Shown here: piece after piece, positions 8,450-16,541 of the stretch
How the letters are laid out: every line of letters starts with the position of its first letter
Numbering within the stretch: the first letter of the stretch is position 1
Assembly: GCF_001429285.1 (NCBI RefSeq)
Contig: NZ_LMJJ01000040.1
Span: 437,989-501,988 of the forward strand
Length of the DNA: 64,000 nucleotides
Source: Ensifer sp. Root278
GTDB taxonomy: Bacteria; Pseudomonadota; Alphaproteobacteria; Rhizobiales; Rhizobiaceae
Direction: 5' to 3'
The notes under the pieces: model-generated
Seen by the model: the letters and a program-made list of their open reading frames with translations, nothing else
The model's database searches: none
Told to the model about the DNA's origin: nothing
Program-made: the position numbers and the translations under genes

Positions 8450-8807
8450 CCCATTCGCCCTTCACGCCATCACCGGTAATGTCACCCATCTTCTTGTCCT
8501 TGACGAAGAAATAGAGCGGCATGCCGTCCTTGGCCCACTGTTTCTTGCCGTCCTTGCGCTCGACCAGCGTATAGGCGCCTTCGGCCTTGGCGCTGGCTTC
8601 CGCCAGGAAGGGCGGCCAGTTCTTGGCGCAATTGTCGTAGCAGCTGGACACGCCGCCATGGTCGTCCTTGTAGGTATAGAGCGTCATACCGTTTTCCCCG
8701 GCCAGTACCTTGCCTTTGGCCGATTCGACTTCCTTGACCGGCGGCGCGGCGAAGGCCGTGACGCTGGCGGCAAGGAGCATGGCGATCGTCAATGGAAACG
8801 TTCTCAT
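8433..8807 (-). CDS. secreted PF03640/COG4315-type repeat protein
   Basis: A 124-residue protein with a signal peptide (MRTFPLTIAMLLAASVTAFA). Two copies of the secreted repeat of unknown function follow: GMTLYTYKDDHGGVSSCYDNCAKNWPPF and, more loosely, GMPLYFFVKDKKMGDITGDGVKGEWDV. The first holds the CxxxC pair. Such proteins often sit in ECF sigma operons. Being first in the operon, and secreted, it may act on the stress that triggers the sigma factor. Its biochemical role is unknown. Confidence 0.85.
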   Translation of the reverse strand: MRTFPLTIAMLLAASVTAFAAPPVKEVESAKGKVLAGENGMTLYTYKDDHGGVSSCYDNCAKNWPPFLAEASAKAEGAYTLVERKDGKKQWAKDGMPLYFFVKDKKMGDITGDGVKGEWDVAKP

Positions 8808-8907
8808 GGCAATTGTCCTTCCTCAAGATGATTTTCCTATCCGGAAACGGGCGGATGCCTCCTCGTCCCGTTCCGCAAGAGCCGCATGCTTGCAGATCCA
8901 ACCGTGA

Positions 8908-8934
8908 GACACGGTGCGCGGGGGATTTATTCCC
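8908..8934 (-). promoter_or_regulatory. candidate ECF sigma promoter
   Basis: Read on the minus strand, GGAATAAA (-35-like) is followed 15 bases after its GGAAT core by CGTGTC (-10-like). This is the GGAA...CGT pattern and spacing of promoters used by alphaproteobacterial ECF factors. It lies about 100 bases upstream of the first gene of the sigma operon, which supports autoregulation. The assignment is by pattern only. Confidence 0.5.
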
Positions 8935-9063
8935 GGAAAACTGGTGGCTGTTTCGGTTCCGCCATTTCGCTGCCGGAACCGAAGCAAACGGAGCGACCGG
9001 CCGCGCGATCGGCAATCGCGCGGCCGGCAAAAGGACGGTGATTTGCTGGAAGCAGCCCGCTGT

Positions 9064-10047
9064 TCAGGGCAGCAGAACCACGGACCCGGTCGTGCGACGG
9101 GCCTCCAGGTCCTCATGCGCCTTGCGCGCTTCAGACAGCGGATAGGTGGTGATGGCGGAGGCGCGAACGATCCCTGCCTCAATCGCGCCAAACAGGTCTC
9201 GCGCCGCCGTCTCGTATTCCCTTCGGTCCGCGGTGTAGTGCGCGATCGAGGGGCGGGTAACATGGAGCGAGCCCTTGGCCGCAAGTAAGGAGACGTCAAG
9301 CGGCGGCACCGGGCCGGAGGAGGCGCCGAACGAAACCAGCGTGCCGCGCGGGCGCAGGCAATCGAGCGATTTGGCGAAGGTTTCGGCGCCGACGGAATCA
9401 TAGACGACATCGACGCCCATGCCGCCGGTGATCTCGGCGACACGCGCCTCAAAATCCTCCTCGGTATAGAGGATCACATGATCGCAGCCGTTGGCGCGGG
9501 CGATCTCGGCCTTTTCGGCGGAGCTGACCGTGCCGATGGTGGTCGCGCCCAGGTGCTTCAGCCATTGACAGGCGATCGAGCCGACGCCGCCAGCCGCCGC
9601 ATGGAACAGCACCGTGTCGCCGCGTTTGACCGGAAAACAGCGGCGGATGAGATACTCGACGGTCAGCCCCTTGAAGACGAGTGCTGCGACCTCAAGGCTG
9701 TCGAACTCGTCGGGCAGCGCCAGCGCCCGTGCTGCGGGCAAGTCGCGGTGGGTAGCATAGGCACCGGGCGGGCCGCCGACATAGGCGATGCGTTGGCCGA
9801 CAGCAAAGCCCGCCACCCCTTCGCCAAGTGCCGTGACGACGCCGACGCCTTCGACGCCGAGGCCGCTAGGCAGCGGGAGGGGGGCGGTGCCGCGGCGATG
9901 ATAGATGTCGATGTAATTGACGCCGATCGCGAGGTGGCGAATCTGGATCTCGCCGGGCGCGGGGTCGGCCAGTGGCTCGGCTTTGAAAGCGAGCACCTCT
10001 GGCGCGCCAAATTCGGAAAATCGGAAGACTTCATTCTCGATCGCCAT
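9064..10047 (-). CDS. qor: NADPH:quinone oxidoreductase, zinc-independent MDR family
   Basis: The 327-residue product has the GroES-like N-terminal half (GVNYIDIYHRRG, then PLPLPSGLGVEGVGVV) and a Rossmann half with AAAGGVGSIACQWLKHLGA, the NADPH-binding motif of the quinone reductase branch. The zinc-binding Cys/His of alcohol dehydrogenases are absent. It would reduce quinones in the cytoplasm using NADPH. It diverges from a LysR gene across 96 bases, a layout in which the regulator often controls the enzyme, but that regulator is frameshifted here. Confidence 0.9.
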   Translation of the reverse strand: MAIENEVFRFSEFGAPEVLAFKAEPLADPAPGEIQIRHLAIGVNYIDIYHRRGTAPLPLPSGLGVEGVGVVTALGEGVAGFAVGQRIAYVGGPPGAYATHRDLPAARALALPDEFDSLEVAALVFKGLTVEYLIRRCFPVKRGDTVLFHAAAGGVGSIACQWLKHLGATTIGTVSSAEKAEIARANGCDHVILYTEEDFEARVAEITGGMGVDVVYDSVGAETFAKSLDCLRPRGTLVSFGASSGPVPPLDVSLLAAKGSLHVTRPSIAHYTADRREYETAARDLFGAIEAGIVRASAITTYPLSEARKAHEDLEARRTTGSVVLLP

Positions 10048-10143
10048 GCTGCTCTCTCCAAGGGATTTCGCGGAATCTGCTTGATTTTTCAGCGTCGGTC
10101 GAGAAACCTTTGTGCAATCCGATTTTCCAAAAATGGAAAGCAA

Positions 10144-11023
10144 ATGGACTGGAATGATCTGAAGTTCTTTCTGGCCGTCGCCAATGCGCGGTCGTTGAGT
10201 GCCGCGTCGGCCAGGCTCGGTGTGAGCGCGTCGACCGTGTCGCGCCGGATCGAGGCACTGGAAGCGGCGTTGCAGGTCAAGCTTTTCCGGCCCCATCGCG
10301 ACGGTTATGACCTGACGCCCGCCGGCGAAGACTTGGTGGCGCCGGCTGAGCGCGCCGAGGCGCAGATGCGCGTCTTCGAGCGCACGGCGCGCGAGAAGGA
10401 CAGCGATCTCGCCGGGCCGGTCCGTATCGACGTGCCGGAACTGCTCGGGCAGGAGGTGCTGTTGCCCGGGCTGGCGGGGCTCCTGCAAAGCCATCCGGAG
10501 ATCCGCCTTGAGATGCATTCGAGCGTCCGGCCGGTGCGGCTGATCGGTGAGGAGGCGGATATCGTGCTGCGCCTCGTCCGGCCGCAGCAGGGCAATTATC
10601 GTCAGCGCAAGATCGGCTCTCTCGCCTTCGGCCTCTATGCAGCACCCAGCTACCTTGAACGCCACGGTACGTACGCCGGCTGACCTCTACCGCCACCGGG
10701 TGATCGGCTGGAGCGAGGAGTTGAGTTACCTGATCATGGTGGCCTGGGTCGAAACGCTCTGCCCCGGTCTCCAGCCGTCGATGCGTCTCACCTCCCTCGG
10801 TGCGCAGATGGCGGCGGTGAAAAACGGGCTCGGGCTCGCCGTGTTGCCTGCCTTTGCGGTCCAGTCGGCAGGGTTCGTGCCTCTGCTGCCGGAGGTGCCG
10901 CCCTTGGCCCCGGATCTCTGGATGCTGGTCCATGAACAGGCGGCGGAACTGCCGCGGGTGCAACTGGTCAAGGAGGCGGTCATCACGGCGCTGGCGCGCT
11001 TCAAGGTGCGGTCGGGCGTGTAG
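10144..11023 (+). pseudogene. LysR-family regulator broken by a 4-bp duplication
   Basis: The first part encodes a normal LysR winged helix (MDWNDLKFFLAVANARSLSAASARLGVSAST) and the start of the effector domain, then stops at 10681-10683. The rest of the domain (TPADLYRHRVIGW through ITALARFKVRSGV) continues in another frame to 11023. At the junction GTAC occurs twice in tandem (10667-10670, 10671-10674). Removing one copy joins the frames as HGTPADLYRHR, exactly the expected LysR order. Either the gene is a recent pseudogene or the assembly has an error at this spot. It lies divergent from qor. Confidence 0.85.
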
Positions 11024-11035
11024 ATGCCAAGCGGC

Positions 11036-12130
11036 TCAAGCCCGGTCGGCGACGAAGCGGGCGAGGGCTGGACCGATCATGGTGATGATCAGAAGGCGGG
11101 CGGTCTGCAGCGCCATGACGAAGGAAAGATCGACATTGCTCGATGCGGCAATGACCGCGATCGAATCGAGCCCGCCGGGGCTGGTGGCGAGATAGGCGGT
11201 CAGCGGATCGATGCCGACGACCTTGATCAGGAGCACCGCGAGCAGACCCGAGAAGGAGATCAGCACGATAATCGAGATGACCGTCGGCACCAGCGCGCGG
11301 CGCGCGTGGATGAGGATCTGGCGGGTGAAGCCAAGGCCGATGTTCCAGCCGAGAGCCGCAAAACAGAGCGCCAGCAGCCATTGCGGCAGCACGGTGGTCA
11401 TGACGCCGCTGACGTTGAGCACGGCGCCGACGAGGAAGGGCAGCAGGAAGGCGCCGGCCGGCACGCGCAGGAAGCGGCCGGCAAGGGCGGCGCCGAGCCC
11501 GACGGCCATGGTCTCGAGGAAGAGCAAGCCGTCGATCGGCGCGAACCAGTGCGTGGTCTGCTCGGCTTCAGCCCCGGTGACCCACATATGCGCCACGACC
11601 GTTGCGGTGCTGGCGACGAAGATCACGCGCAGATATTGCATGAAGGCGACGAGGCGGGCGTCGGCGCCGTAGGCATCGGCCATCAAGAGCATGGTCGAGG
11701 CGGCACCGGCCGACGAGCCCCAGATCGCCGTCGTGCCCGGCAGGATGCGCATGCGGGTGATCACCCAGCCGCAGAGCGTGCTGACGGCGATGACCGAGAG
11801 GATGACGGCGAGGAACAGCGGCCAGTTGCCGGAGAAGGTCACGAGCATGCCCGGCGTCATAGCGCCGGCGATCATCATCGCCAGGATGAACTGCACGCAG
11901 AAGAAGAGCTGCCGCGGCAGCCGGATCGTGCCGCCGTTCATGCCGACGAGAACGGCGCCGAGCATCGGGCCCATCAACAGCCCGGCCGGAAGGCCGATGA
12001 ATTCGAAGAACGAGGCGAGCACAATGGAGATTGCCGAGAGCAGGCACCATTGCAGCCACGGGGCCAGCCGTCCGATGCCGACCTTTTCCGGAGAGGACGC
12101 GGCTTTGGGCTTGTCGGTCGTCACGGGCAT
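11036..12130 (-). CDS. AbrB-family membrane protein (PF05145, formerly annotated as ammonia monooxygenase)
   Basis: A 364-residue protein with about ten hydrophobic segments arranged as two similar halves, each with a GLPAGLLMGPMLGAVL/LRVPAGAFLLPFLVGAVL-type stretch (residues 45-65 and 220-240) that marks the AbrB duplication. The last third has the conserved TAYLATSPGGLDSIAVIAASSNVDLSFVMALQTARL segment. The family is an inner-membrane permease-like group related to E. coli AbrB; the old ammonia monooxygenase label is not supported by biochemistry. The gene stands alone. Confidence 0.85.
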   Translation of the reverse strand: MPVTTDKPKAASSPEKVGIGRLAPWLQWCLLSAISIVLASFFEFIGLPAGLLMGPMLGAVLVGMNGGTIRLPRQLFFCVQFILAMMIAGAMTPGMLVTFSGNWPLFLAVILSVIAVSTLCGWVITRMRILPGTTAIWGSSAGAASTMLLMADAYGADARLVAFMQYLRVIFVASTATVVAHMWVTGAEAEQTTHWFAPIDGLLFLETMAVGLGAALAGRFLRVPAGAFLLPFLVGAVLNVSGVMTTVLPQWLLALCFAALGWNIGLGFTRQILIHARRALVPTVISIIVLISFSGLLAVLLIKVVGIDPLTAYLATSPGGLDSIAVIAASSNVDLSFVMALQTARLLIITMIGPALARFVADRA

Positions 12131-12560
12131 TCTCCGGCATGACCCCGTAAAGGCGGAGCGGCCTTCGTGGCCGGCCTCGACGGGCTTCGAGCGATGGTCG
12201 TCACCAGCAGGATCGCGGCGCCATCAATGTCCCGCTCGTTAGCAACAATGCGGCGTTGCATTCAAGGGGCACGGCAAGAAAGTGCCACAGCTGCCGTCGG
12301 CCGGAAACAAGGGGAGCGGTGTCGCCACACTTGCCGGGAAGGCTCGCAGCTGTGTGACGAACGCGCGTTGTGAGAAAAAAACGTGAACAAAAGATCTCTG
12401 GCTCGGGTAGCGCGACAGATGCGGTCAGGCAAAAAGATATTGATTTTGCGTGGCAATTTCGTGAATTGCCGCGGAGTGCTCGCCAACCTGCCGTCACAGG
12501 GGCCGTGCAGCCCATAAATCCGGGCTTGCGTGTGCCGCCCGAATCCTGACACTCAAGCCC
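12131..12560. other. 430-base intergenic region
   Basis: This is the upstream region of both the AbrB-type gene (leftward) and the helicase gene (rightward). Short frames here look random in codon use. I see no clear hairpin or operator; it presumably holds two divergent promoters. Confidence 0.5.
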
Positions 12561-13688
12561 ATGCAGTTCGCACCGCAACAGGACGAGGCCCTCAAGGCCG
12601 TTTCGCAGTGGCTGAAAGAGGGCCGCTCGCCGCTCTTCCGGCTGTTCGGCTATGCCGGCACCGGCAAGACGACGCTGGCCCGGCACTTTGCCGAACATGT
12701 CGATGGCGACGTGCTGTTTGCCGCCTTCACCGGCAAGGCCGCGCAGGTGCTGCGCTCCAAGGGTGCCAGCAACGCCAAGACCATCCACTCGCTGATCTAT
12801 CGTCCGCGCGGCGAGGAGGAGGTTTCCGATGAGGAAACCGGCAAGACCTCGATCGCGCCGATGTTTGCGATCAACCGCCAGAGCCCGGTCGCCAAGGCCG
12901 CGCTGATCATCGTCGACGAATGCTCGATGGTGGACGAGGCGCTCGGCAAGGACCTGATGAGCTTCGGCACGCCGATCCTCGTGCTCGGCGATCCCGGGCA
13001 GCTGCCGCCGGTATCCGGCGGCGGCTACTTCACCAACCAGGAGCCGGACTATCTGCTGACGGACATCCATCGTCAGGCGCGCGACAATCCGATCATCCAA
13101 CTCGCGATGCAGGTGCGCGAAGGCAACGAGATCATGCATGGCGACTACGGCACCACGCAGGTGATCGGTCGCGGGCAGGTGAACCAGGAGCTGGTGCTGG
13201 AAGCGGATCAGGTGCTTGTCGGCACCAACAAGACCCGCCGGCGCTACAATCAGCGCCTGCGCGAACTCAAGGGCTTCACCAGCGACTATCCGCAGTCCGG
13301 CGACAAGCTCGTCTGCCTCAGGAACGATCCGGCCAAAGGCCTGCTCAACGGTTCGCTGTGGCAGGTGATGAGCTCGTCGAAGGAAACGGTGAAGCCGGGC
13401 ATCAACCTGATGATCCGGCCCGAAGACGACGACATGGATCGCGGTGCCGCCAAGATCAAGCTGTTGAAGGCGGCCTTCGAGGATGTCGAGGGCGAGATCC
13501 CCTGGACGACGCGCAAGCGCTACGACGAGTTCGACTACGGCTATGCGCTGACGGTGCATAAGGCGCAGGGCTCGCAGTGGAACAACGTCGTTTTGTTCGA
13601 CGAGAGCTGGGCCTTCCGCGATACGCGGGAACGCTGGCTCTACACCGCGATTACCCGCGCGGCGGAGCGACTGACGATCGTTCGCTAA
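12561..13688 (+). CDS. RecD-like ATP-dependent DNA helicase/exonuclease
   Basis: A 375-residue superfamily 1 helicase. Walker A is FGYAGTGKTTLARHF at about residues 28-42, Walker B is LIIVDECSMVD, followed by LGDPGQLPPV (motif III) and an arginine-rich DIHRQARDNPI segment (motif IV). The C-terminal part has YGYALTVHKAQGSQWNNVV and YTAITRAAERLTIV, motifs V and VI of the UvrD_C_2 domain. It is a short stand-alone form without RecB/RecC partners, common in alphaproteobacteria. It likely unwinds DNA 5' to 3' in repair or replication-fork upkeep; the exact role is not known. Confidence 0.9.
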   Translation: MQFAPQQDEALKAVSQWLKEGRSPLFRLFGYAGTGKTTLARHFAEHVDGDVLFAAFTGKAAQVLRSKGASNAKTIHSLIYRPRGEEEVSDEETGKTSIAPMFAINRQSPVAKAALIIVDECSMVDEALGKDLMSFGTPILVLGDPGQLPPVSGGGYFTNQEPDYLLTDIHRQARDNPIIQLAMQVREGNEIMHGDYGTTQVIGRGQVNQELVLEADQVLVGTNKTRRRYNQRLRELKGFTSDYPQSGDKLVCLRNDPAKGLLNGSLWQVMSSSKETVKPGINLMIRPEDDDMDRGAAKIKLLKAAFEDVEGEIPWTTRKRYDEFDYGYALTVHKAQGSQWNNVVLFDESWAFRDTRERWLYTAITRAAERLTIVR

Positions 13689-13875
13689 GGGCGGCTACGG
13701 AAGGGGTGCGACGTTGCCGATCAACAGGATCATCGCGTCGAGGCCTTTTGTCAGCATAGTGGACGCGATTTCGGCTGGCGGATACAACCCGTTTCTCTGC
13801 CAAGCGACACGTGGATTCCGCACCGCCCTGTTTGCTGCTAATATCATAGCTTCACCACCGGTTGTGGAGGGCAAA

Positions 13876-14238
13876 ATGTCTCGGGCTCGCTTCCTTTCCG
13901 TCGCCGCATTCTCAATAGGCTTTGCAACGACGATCCACGCAGCGCCTATCAACATGACAAACAGTCCGTCCTGGACCAGCCCCACCGCTGCAAATCCATC
14001 GGACCTGGTTCTGGTGGCAGAGACCAAGAAGCCGCTGGTGAAATCGCCGTCGGTCAAGGCTGGAGCAACCGGCCCACAGACCACGGTCGGCTCTGCTGAA
14101 CTGACTGCCCAGGAATGTGAGCGCGTTGGCGGTGTCGTGACGGGCAACGGTGACCCTAACTGCAAATCGAACCAGCGGTGCAAGACGACGCTGAGCAACG
14201 GCGACATCCGCTCGGTATGTATCGACGAAGCAAATTAG
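13876..14238 (+). CDS. small secreted cysteine-containing protein, function unknown
   Basis: A 120-residue product. The start at 13876 has GGAGG upstream and begins a signal peptide (MSRARFLSVAAFSIGFATTIHA). After a Ser/Pro/Thr-rich linker comes a compact C-terminal module with four cysteines (CERVGG, PNCKSN, RCKTT, SVCIDE), likely two disulfides in the periplasm. I do not recognise the family. The frame is open 54 codons further up, but that part lacks a ribosome-binding site. Confidence 0.65.
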   Translation: MSRARFLSVAAFSIGFATTIHAAPINMTNSPSWTSPTAANPSDLVLVAETKKPLVKSPSVKAGATGPQTTVGSAELTAQECERVGGVVTGNGDPNCKSNQRCKTTLSNGDIRSVCIDEAN

Positions 14239-14264
14239 GCTCACCAGTCCGGGCTTTTGACCTA

Positions 14265-14372
14265 CTGCATGTCTTTGTCCTTAAATCGAACTCGATTTAA
14301 GGACAAAGACATGCAGAAAATCAAAGTGCTACAGCGACCTTTGCGCGTCTGATAAGACGCGCGGCGCTGTAG
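14265..14372 (+). repeat. RIME1-type intergenic element, copy A
   Basis: This 108-bp element has two large palindromes. The first (14265-14316) has perfect 25-bp arms, from CTGCATGTC to GACATGCAG, around two central bases. The second (14329-14372) has CTACAGCG and CGCTGTAG outer arms and a GCGCGTC/GACGCGC inner stem. Length and structure match the published description of RIME1, the rhizobial intergenic mosaic element. It sits between two convergent genes, where the second hairpin could end or protect both transcripts. Confidence 0.85.
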
Positions 14373-14409
14373 GCGGCAAGCTGGATAAGGCCGGCCGCAT
14401 AACGGACGA

Positions 14410-15084
14410 TTATCGCTTGGTCGCCATCCACAGCACGTGGCGCGCACCGCCACGCTTGCCATTGGCGCGCACATTGACCTCGTCGGTGGCAAAGCCGACC
14501 TCACGCAATCGCCGCGTAAAAGCGCTGTCCGGCGCCGAGGACCAGACGGCAAGCACGCCGCTGGGCCGCAGCGCCGCCTGGGCGGCGCGAAGCCCGGTAT
14601 GGCTGTAAAGGCTGTCGTTGGAGGGGCGCGTCAATCCGTCCGGGCCATTGTCGACATCGAGCAGGATGGCATCGTAAGCGGCCTTCTTCGAGCGGATCAG
14701 CGCGCCGACATCGCCGACATGGATATCGACGCGGGGATCGTCGAGCGTGCCCTTGTGGAGGTCCGCCATCGGCCCGCGCGCCCAGTCGACGACGGCCGGC
14801 ACGAGCTCTGCGACGACGACGCTGGCATCGTCCGGCAGCACGGCGAGGGCCGCCCGCAATGTGAACCCCATGCCGAGACCGCCGATCAGCATGCTGATGT
14901 TCTTGCCGCCGGCGATGCGCTCGTAGGCGAGCGTCGCCAGCGCCTCTTCCGAGCCGCTCAGCCGGCTGTTCATTAGTTCGGTCGAGCCGAGCATGATGGA
15001 AAATTCTTGGCCGCGCTGCTTCAGGCGCAACTCGTCGCCGTCTCCGGGAATGGTGGCGCGGTCTAGCTGGATCCAGGGAAGCAT
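14410..15084 (-). CDS. spermidine-synthase-like SAM-dependent methyltransferase
   Basis: A 224-residue Rossmann-fold protein. The segment ISMLIGGLGMGFTLRAAL is the glycine-rich nucleotide motif, VVVAELVPAVVDWARG gives the acidic ribose-binding residue, and YDAILLDVDNGPDGLT holds the central acidic patch seen in spermidine synthase relatives (COG0421). The N-terminal tetramerisation region of true spermidine synthases is largely missing. It may bind SAM or decarboxylated SAM. The substrate is unknown. The stop abuts a RIME1 element. Confidence 0.75.
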   Translation of the reverse strand: MLPWIQLDRATIPGDGDELRLKQRGQEFSIMLGSTELMNSRLSGSEEALATLAYERIAGGKNISMLIGGLGMGFTLRAALAVLPDDASVVVAELVPAVVDWARGPMADLHKGTLDDPRVDIHVGDVGALIRSKKAAYDAILLDVDNGPDGLTRPSNDSLYSHTGLRAAQAALRPSGVLAVWSSAPDSAFTRRLREVGFATDEVNVRANGKRGGARHVLWMATKR

Positions 15085-15281
15085 CGGGATATCTCACTCA
15101 TGTCGTTTCAGCGCCTCGTAACATGAGCGCGGCGTCGAAGACATCCCATTGTCGACGATCCCGGGAGAATCGCCGGCAAACCGGCGGTATGGCCGGCTAC
15201 CGGACAGGCTTTGGCCGTGCCGCCTCCAGACGCGCTGACACGTCTCCAGCCGAAGACGAAAACCGCCGTAAGGTGCTTCGG

Positions 15282-15959
15282 TTACTCCGCCGAGATCATT
15301 CCGGCGAGTACGGCCTTGGCGATTGCCTGGAAGCGGTTGTTGGCGCCGAACTTGCGGATGATGCCGGCTTCGAGCGTGAGCGCCGCGGCGACGTCCATCT
15401 CCATCAGGCCGGCGATGCGCGGGGCCGGATAACCGTCGGCCATGAAGGTCAGACACTCGCTCTCGATCGGGGAAAGGTGGACATGGTCATCTTCATCGGT
15501 CGCGGTACCGCTGCCATCGCTGCTTTCGAGCAGTTCGGTGATGCGCTGCATCTGGCGGCGCAGGTTCGCCTGCTGGGCGGCAAGTTCCCGGCGCCGCGCC
15601 AGTAGCGCCTCGCGAAACAACTGGTCGGCGTCTGCCTGTTCTTCGGTGCCGGCAAGGCCGGTCAAAAGCTCCAGGATGGCGGCGATCGGCATGTCGATCT
15701 CGCGGCAGGCGTTGATGACAGCCATGCGGCGGATGTGTTCTTCGTTGTAAACCCGCATCGGCCCCATGCGCGCGGCGGTCAGAAGGCCTTTCTCCTCGTA
15801 GAAATGCAGGGTGCGGTGGGTGACGCCGAAGGCATCGGCCATGTCGGCGATCGCCAGCGGGGCCGTCGGATCATGATGGGGAAGGGGAAGGATGGGCAGG
15901 AAGCCGACGCGTTCGGGCGCGGCGAGCATGCCTTCGTATTTCCAGTGGTCTCGCGGCAT
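15282..15959 (-). CDS. MerR-type regulator with a C-terminal LuxR/GerE-like helix-turn-helix
   Basis: The 225-residue protein has a MerR N-terminal DNA-binding domain at residues 38-105 (IADMADAFGVTHRTLHFYEEKGLLTAARMGPMRVYNEEHIRRM). A coiled-coil region follows (residues 120-160, rich in Arg, Glu and Leu). The last 65 residues look like a GerE domain: LSPIESECLTFMADGYPAPRIAGLMEM, then IIRKFGANNRFQAIAKAVLAGM. The usual MerR ligand domain is absent. The start at 15959 is chosen because the MerR domain needs only a short lead. The gene is alone; nothing nearby names a target. Confidence 0.75.
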   Translation of the reverse strand: MPRDHWKYEGMLAAPERVGFLPILPLPHHDPTAPLAIADMADAFGVTHRTLHFYEEKGLLTAARMGPMRVYNEEHIRRMAVINACREIDMPIAAILELLTGLAGTEEQADADQLFREALLARRRELAAQQANLRRQMQRITELLESSDGSGTATDEDDHVHLSPIESECLTFMADGYPAPRIAGLMEMDVAAALTLEAGIIRKFGANNRFQAIAKAVLAGMISAE

Positions 15960-16359
15960 ATCGATTGTCCCCGGTCTACAGGCCGCGCCTATCCGGCGCG
16001 TTGTCTCTGTAACGTTTGATTTTCCGCATATTTGACCTGAATCGAGGCCGACCCAGGGTGTAACAGTCCGCGTCCGGAAGCGGCGGCGATCACCGGGTCT
16101 CATAGGTGCGGACCGCGTCCGCGTGCTGAGGCACTCGTTGATCGACAACGACAATGCCTGCTGCTCGGCTGGGGCATCCCGCGTGGACCACGCGGTTCTA
16201 CTCAGGACTTCGATGCTTGCCTGACGAGCAACCAGGCATCCATTCCCAACGCATGCGTGCACCGTATACGCGAATCAAATATATGACCAGTCCTTAATAT
16301 TGGTAGGCTGACGCCCGTTTTCCCCGACTGGAGGGGCCGCTGCCACTGCATGGTTTCCT
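15960..16359. other. intergenic region upstream of the MerR-type gene
   Basis: No convincing coding frame is seen in these 400 bases. A frame continuing the MerR gene upstream is open but lacks a start with a ribosome-binding site. The promoter of the MerR gene must lie here. Confidence 0.45.
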
Positions 16360-16463
16360 ACTGCCTGTCTCCTTGAATCGACCTCGATTTAAGGACCAAG
16401 ACATGCAGAAAATCAAAGGGCTACAGCGACCTTTGCGCGTCTGATAAGACGCGCGGCGCTGTG
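16360..16463 (+). repeat. RIME1-type element, copy B
   Basis: A slightly diverged copy of the 108-bp element. The first palindrome is imperfect (ACTGCCTGTCTCC against GGACCAAGACATGCAG), while the second, with the GCGCGTC/GACGCGC stem, is intact. It lies about 80 bases beyond the stop of the leftward winged-helix gene, in the same orientation as the other copies. Confidence 0.85.
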
Positions 16464-16541
16464 GGCCGATCCAGGAAAACATGCAGTGATTCAAAGCGTT
16501 ACGGTGAGCTTGCCGCGTCCTCGAAGATGCGGCGCACGCGG

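Noticed and set aside
9478..10143. Extension of the LysR frame upstream of 10144
   Set aside because: The open frame runs antisense to qor; the LysR domain begins at MDWNDLKFFL, the usual family start.
10667..10674. GTAC duplication as a transposon excision footprint
   Set aside because: No element with 4-base target duplications is indicated nearby and the bases are a simple tandem copy; slippage or assembly error is simpler.
11024..12142. 372-codon plus-strand frame rich in Asp, Glu, Gly and His
   Set aside because: It is the reverse of a hydrophobic membrane protein, which commonly yields such charged shadow frames.
14265..14372. CRISPR repeat, attachment site or small-RNA gene for the RIME1-type elements
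   Set aside because: The copies are dispersed rather than regularly spaced and have two fixed palindromes, matching the intergenic mosaic element.
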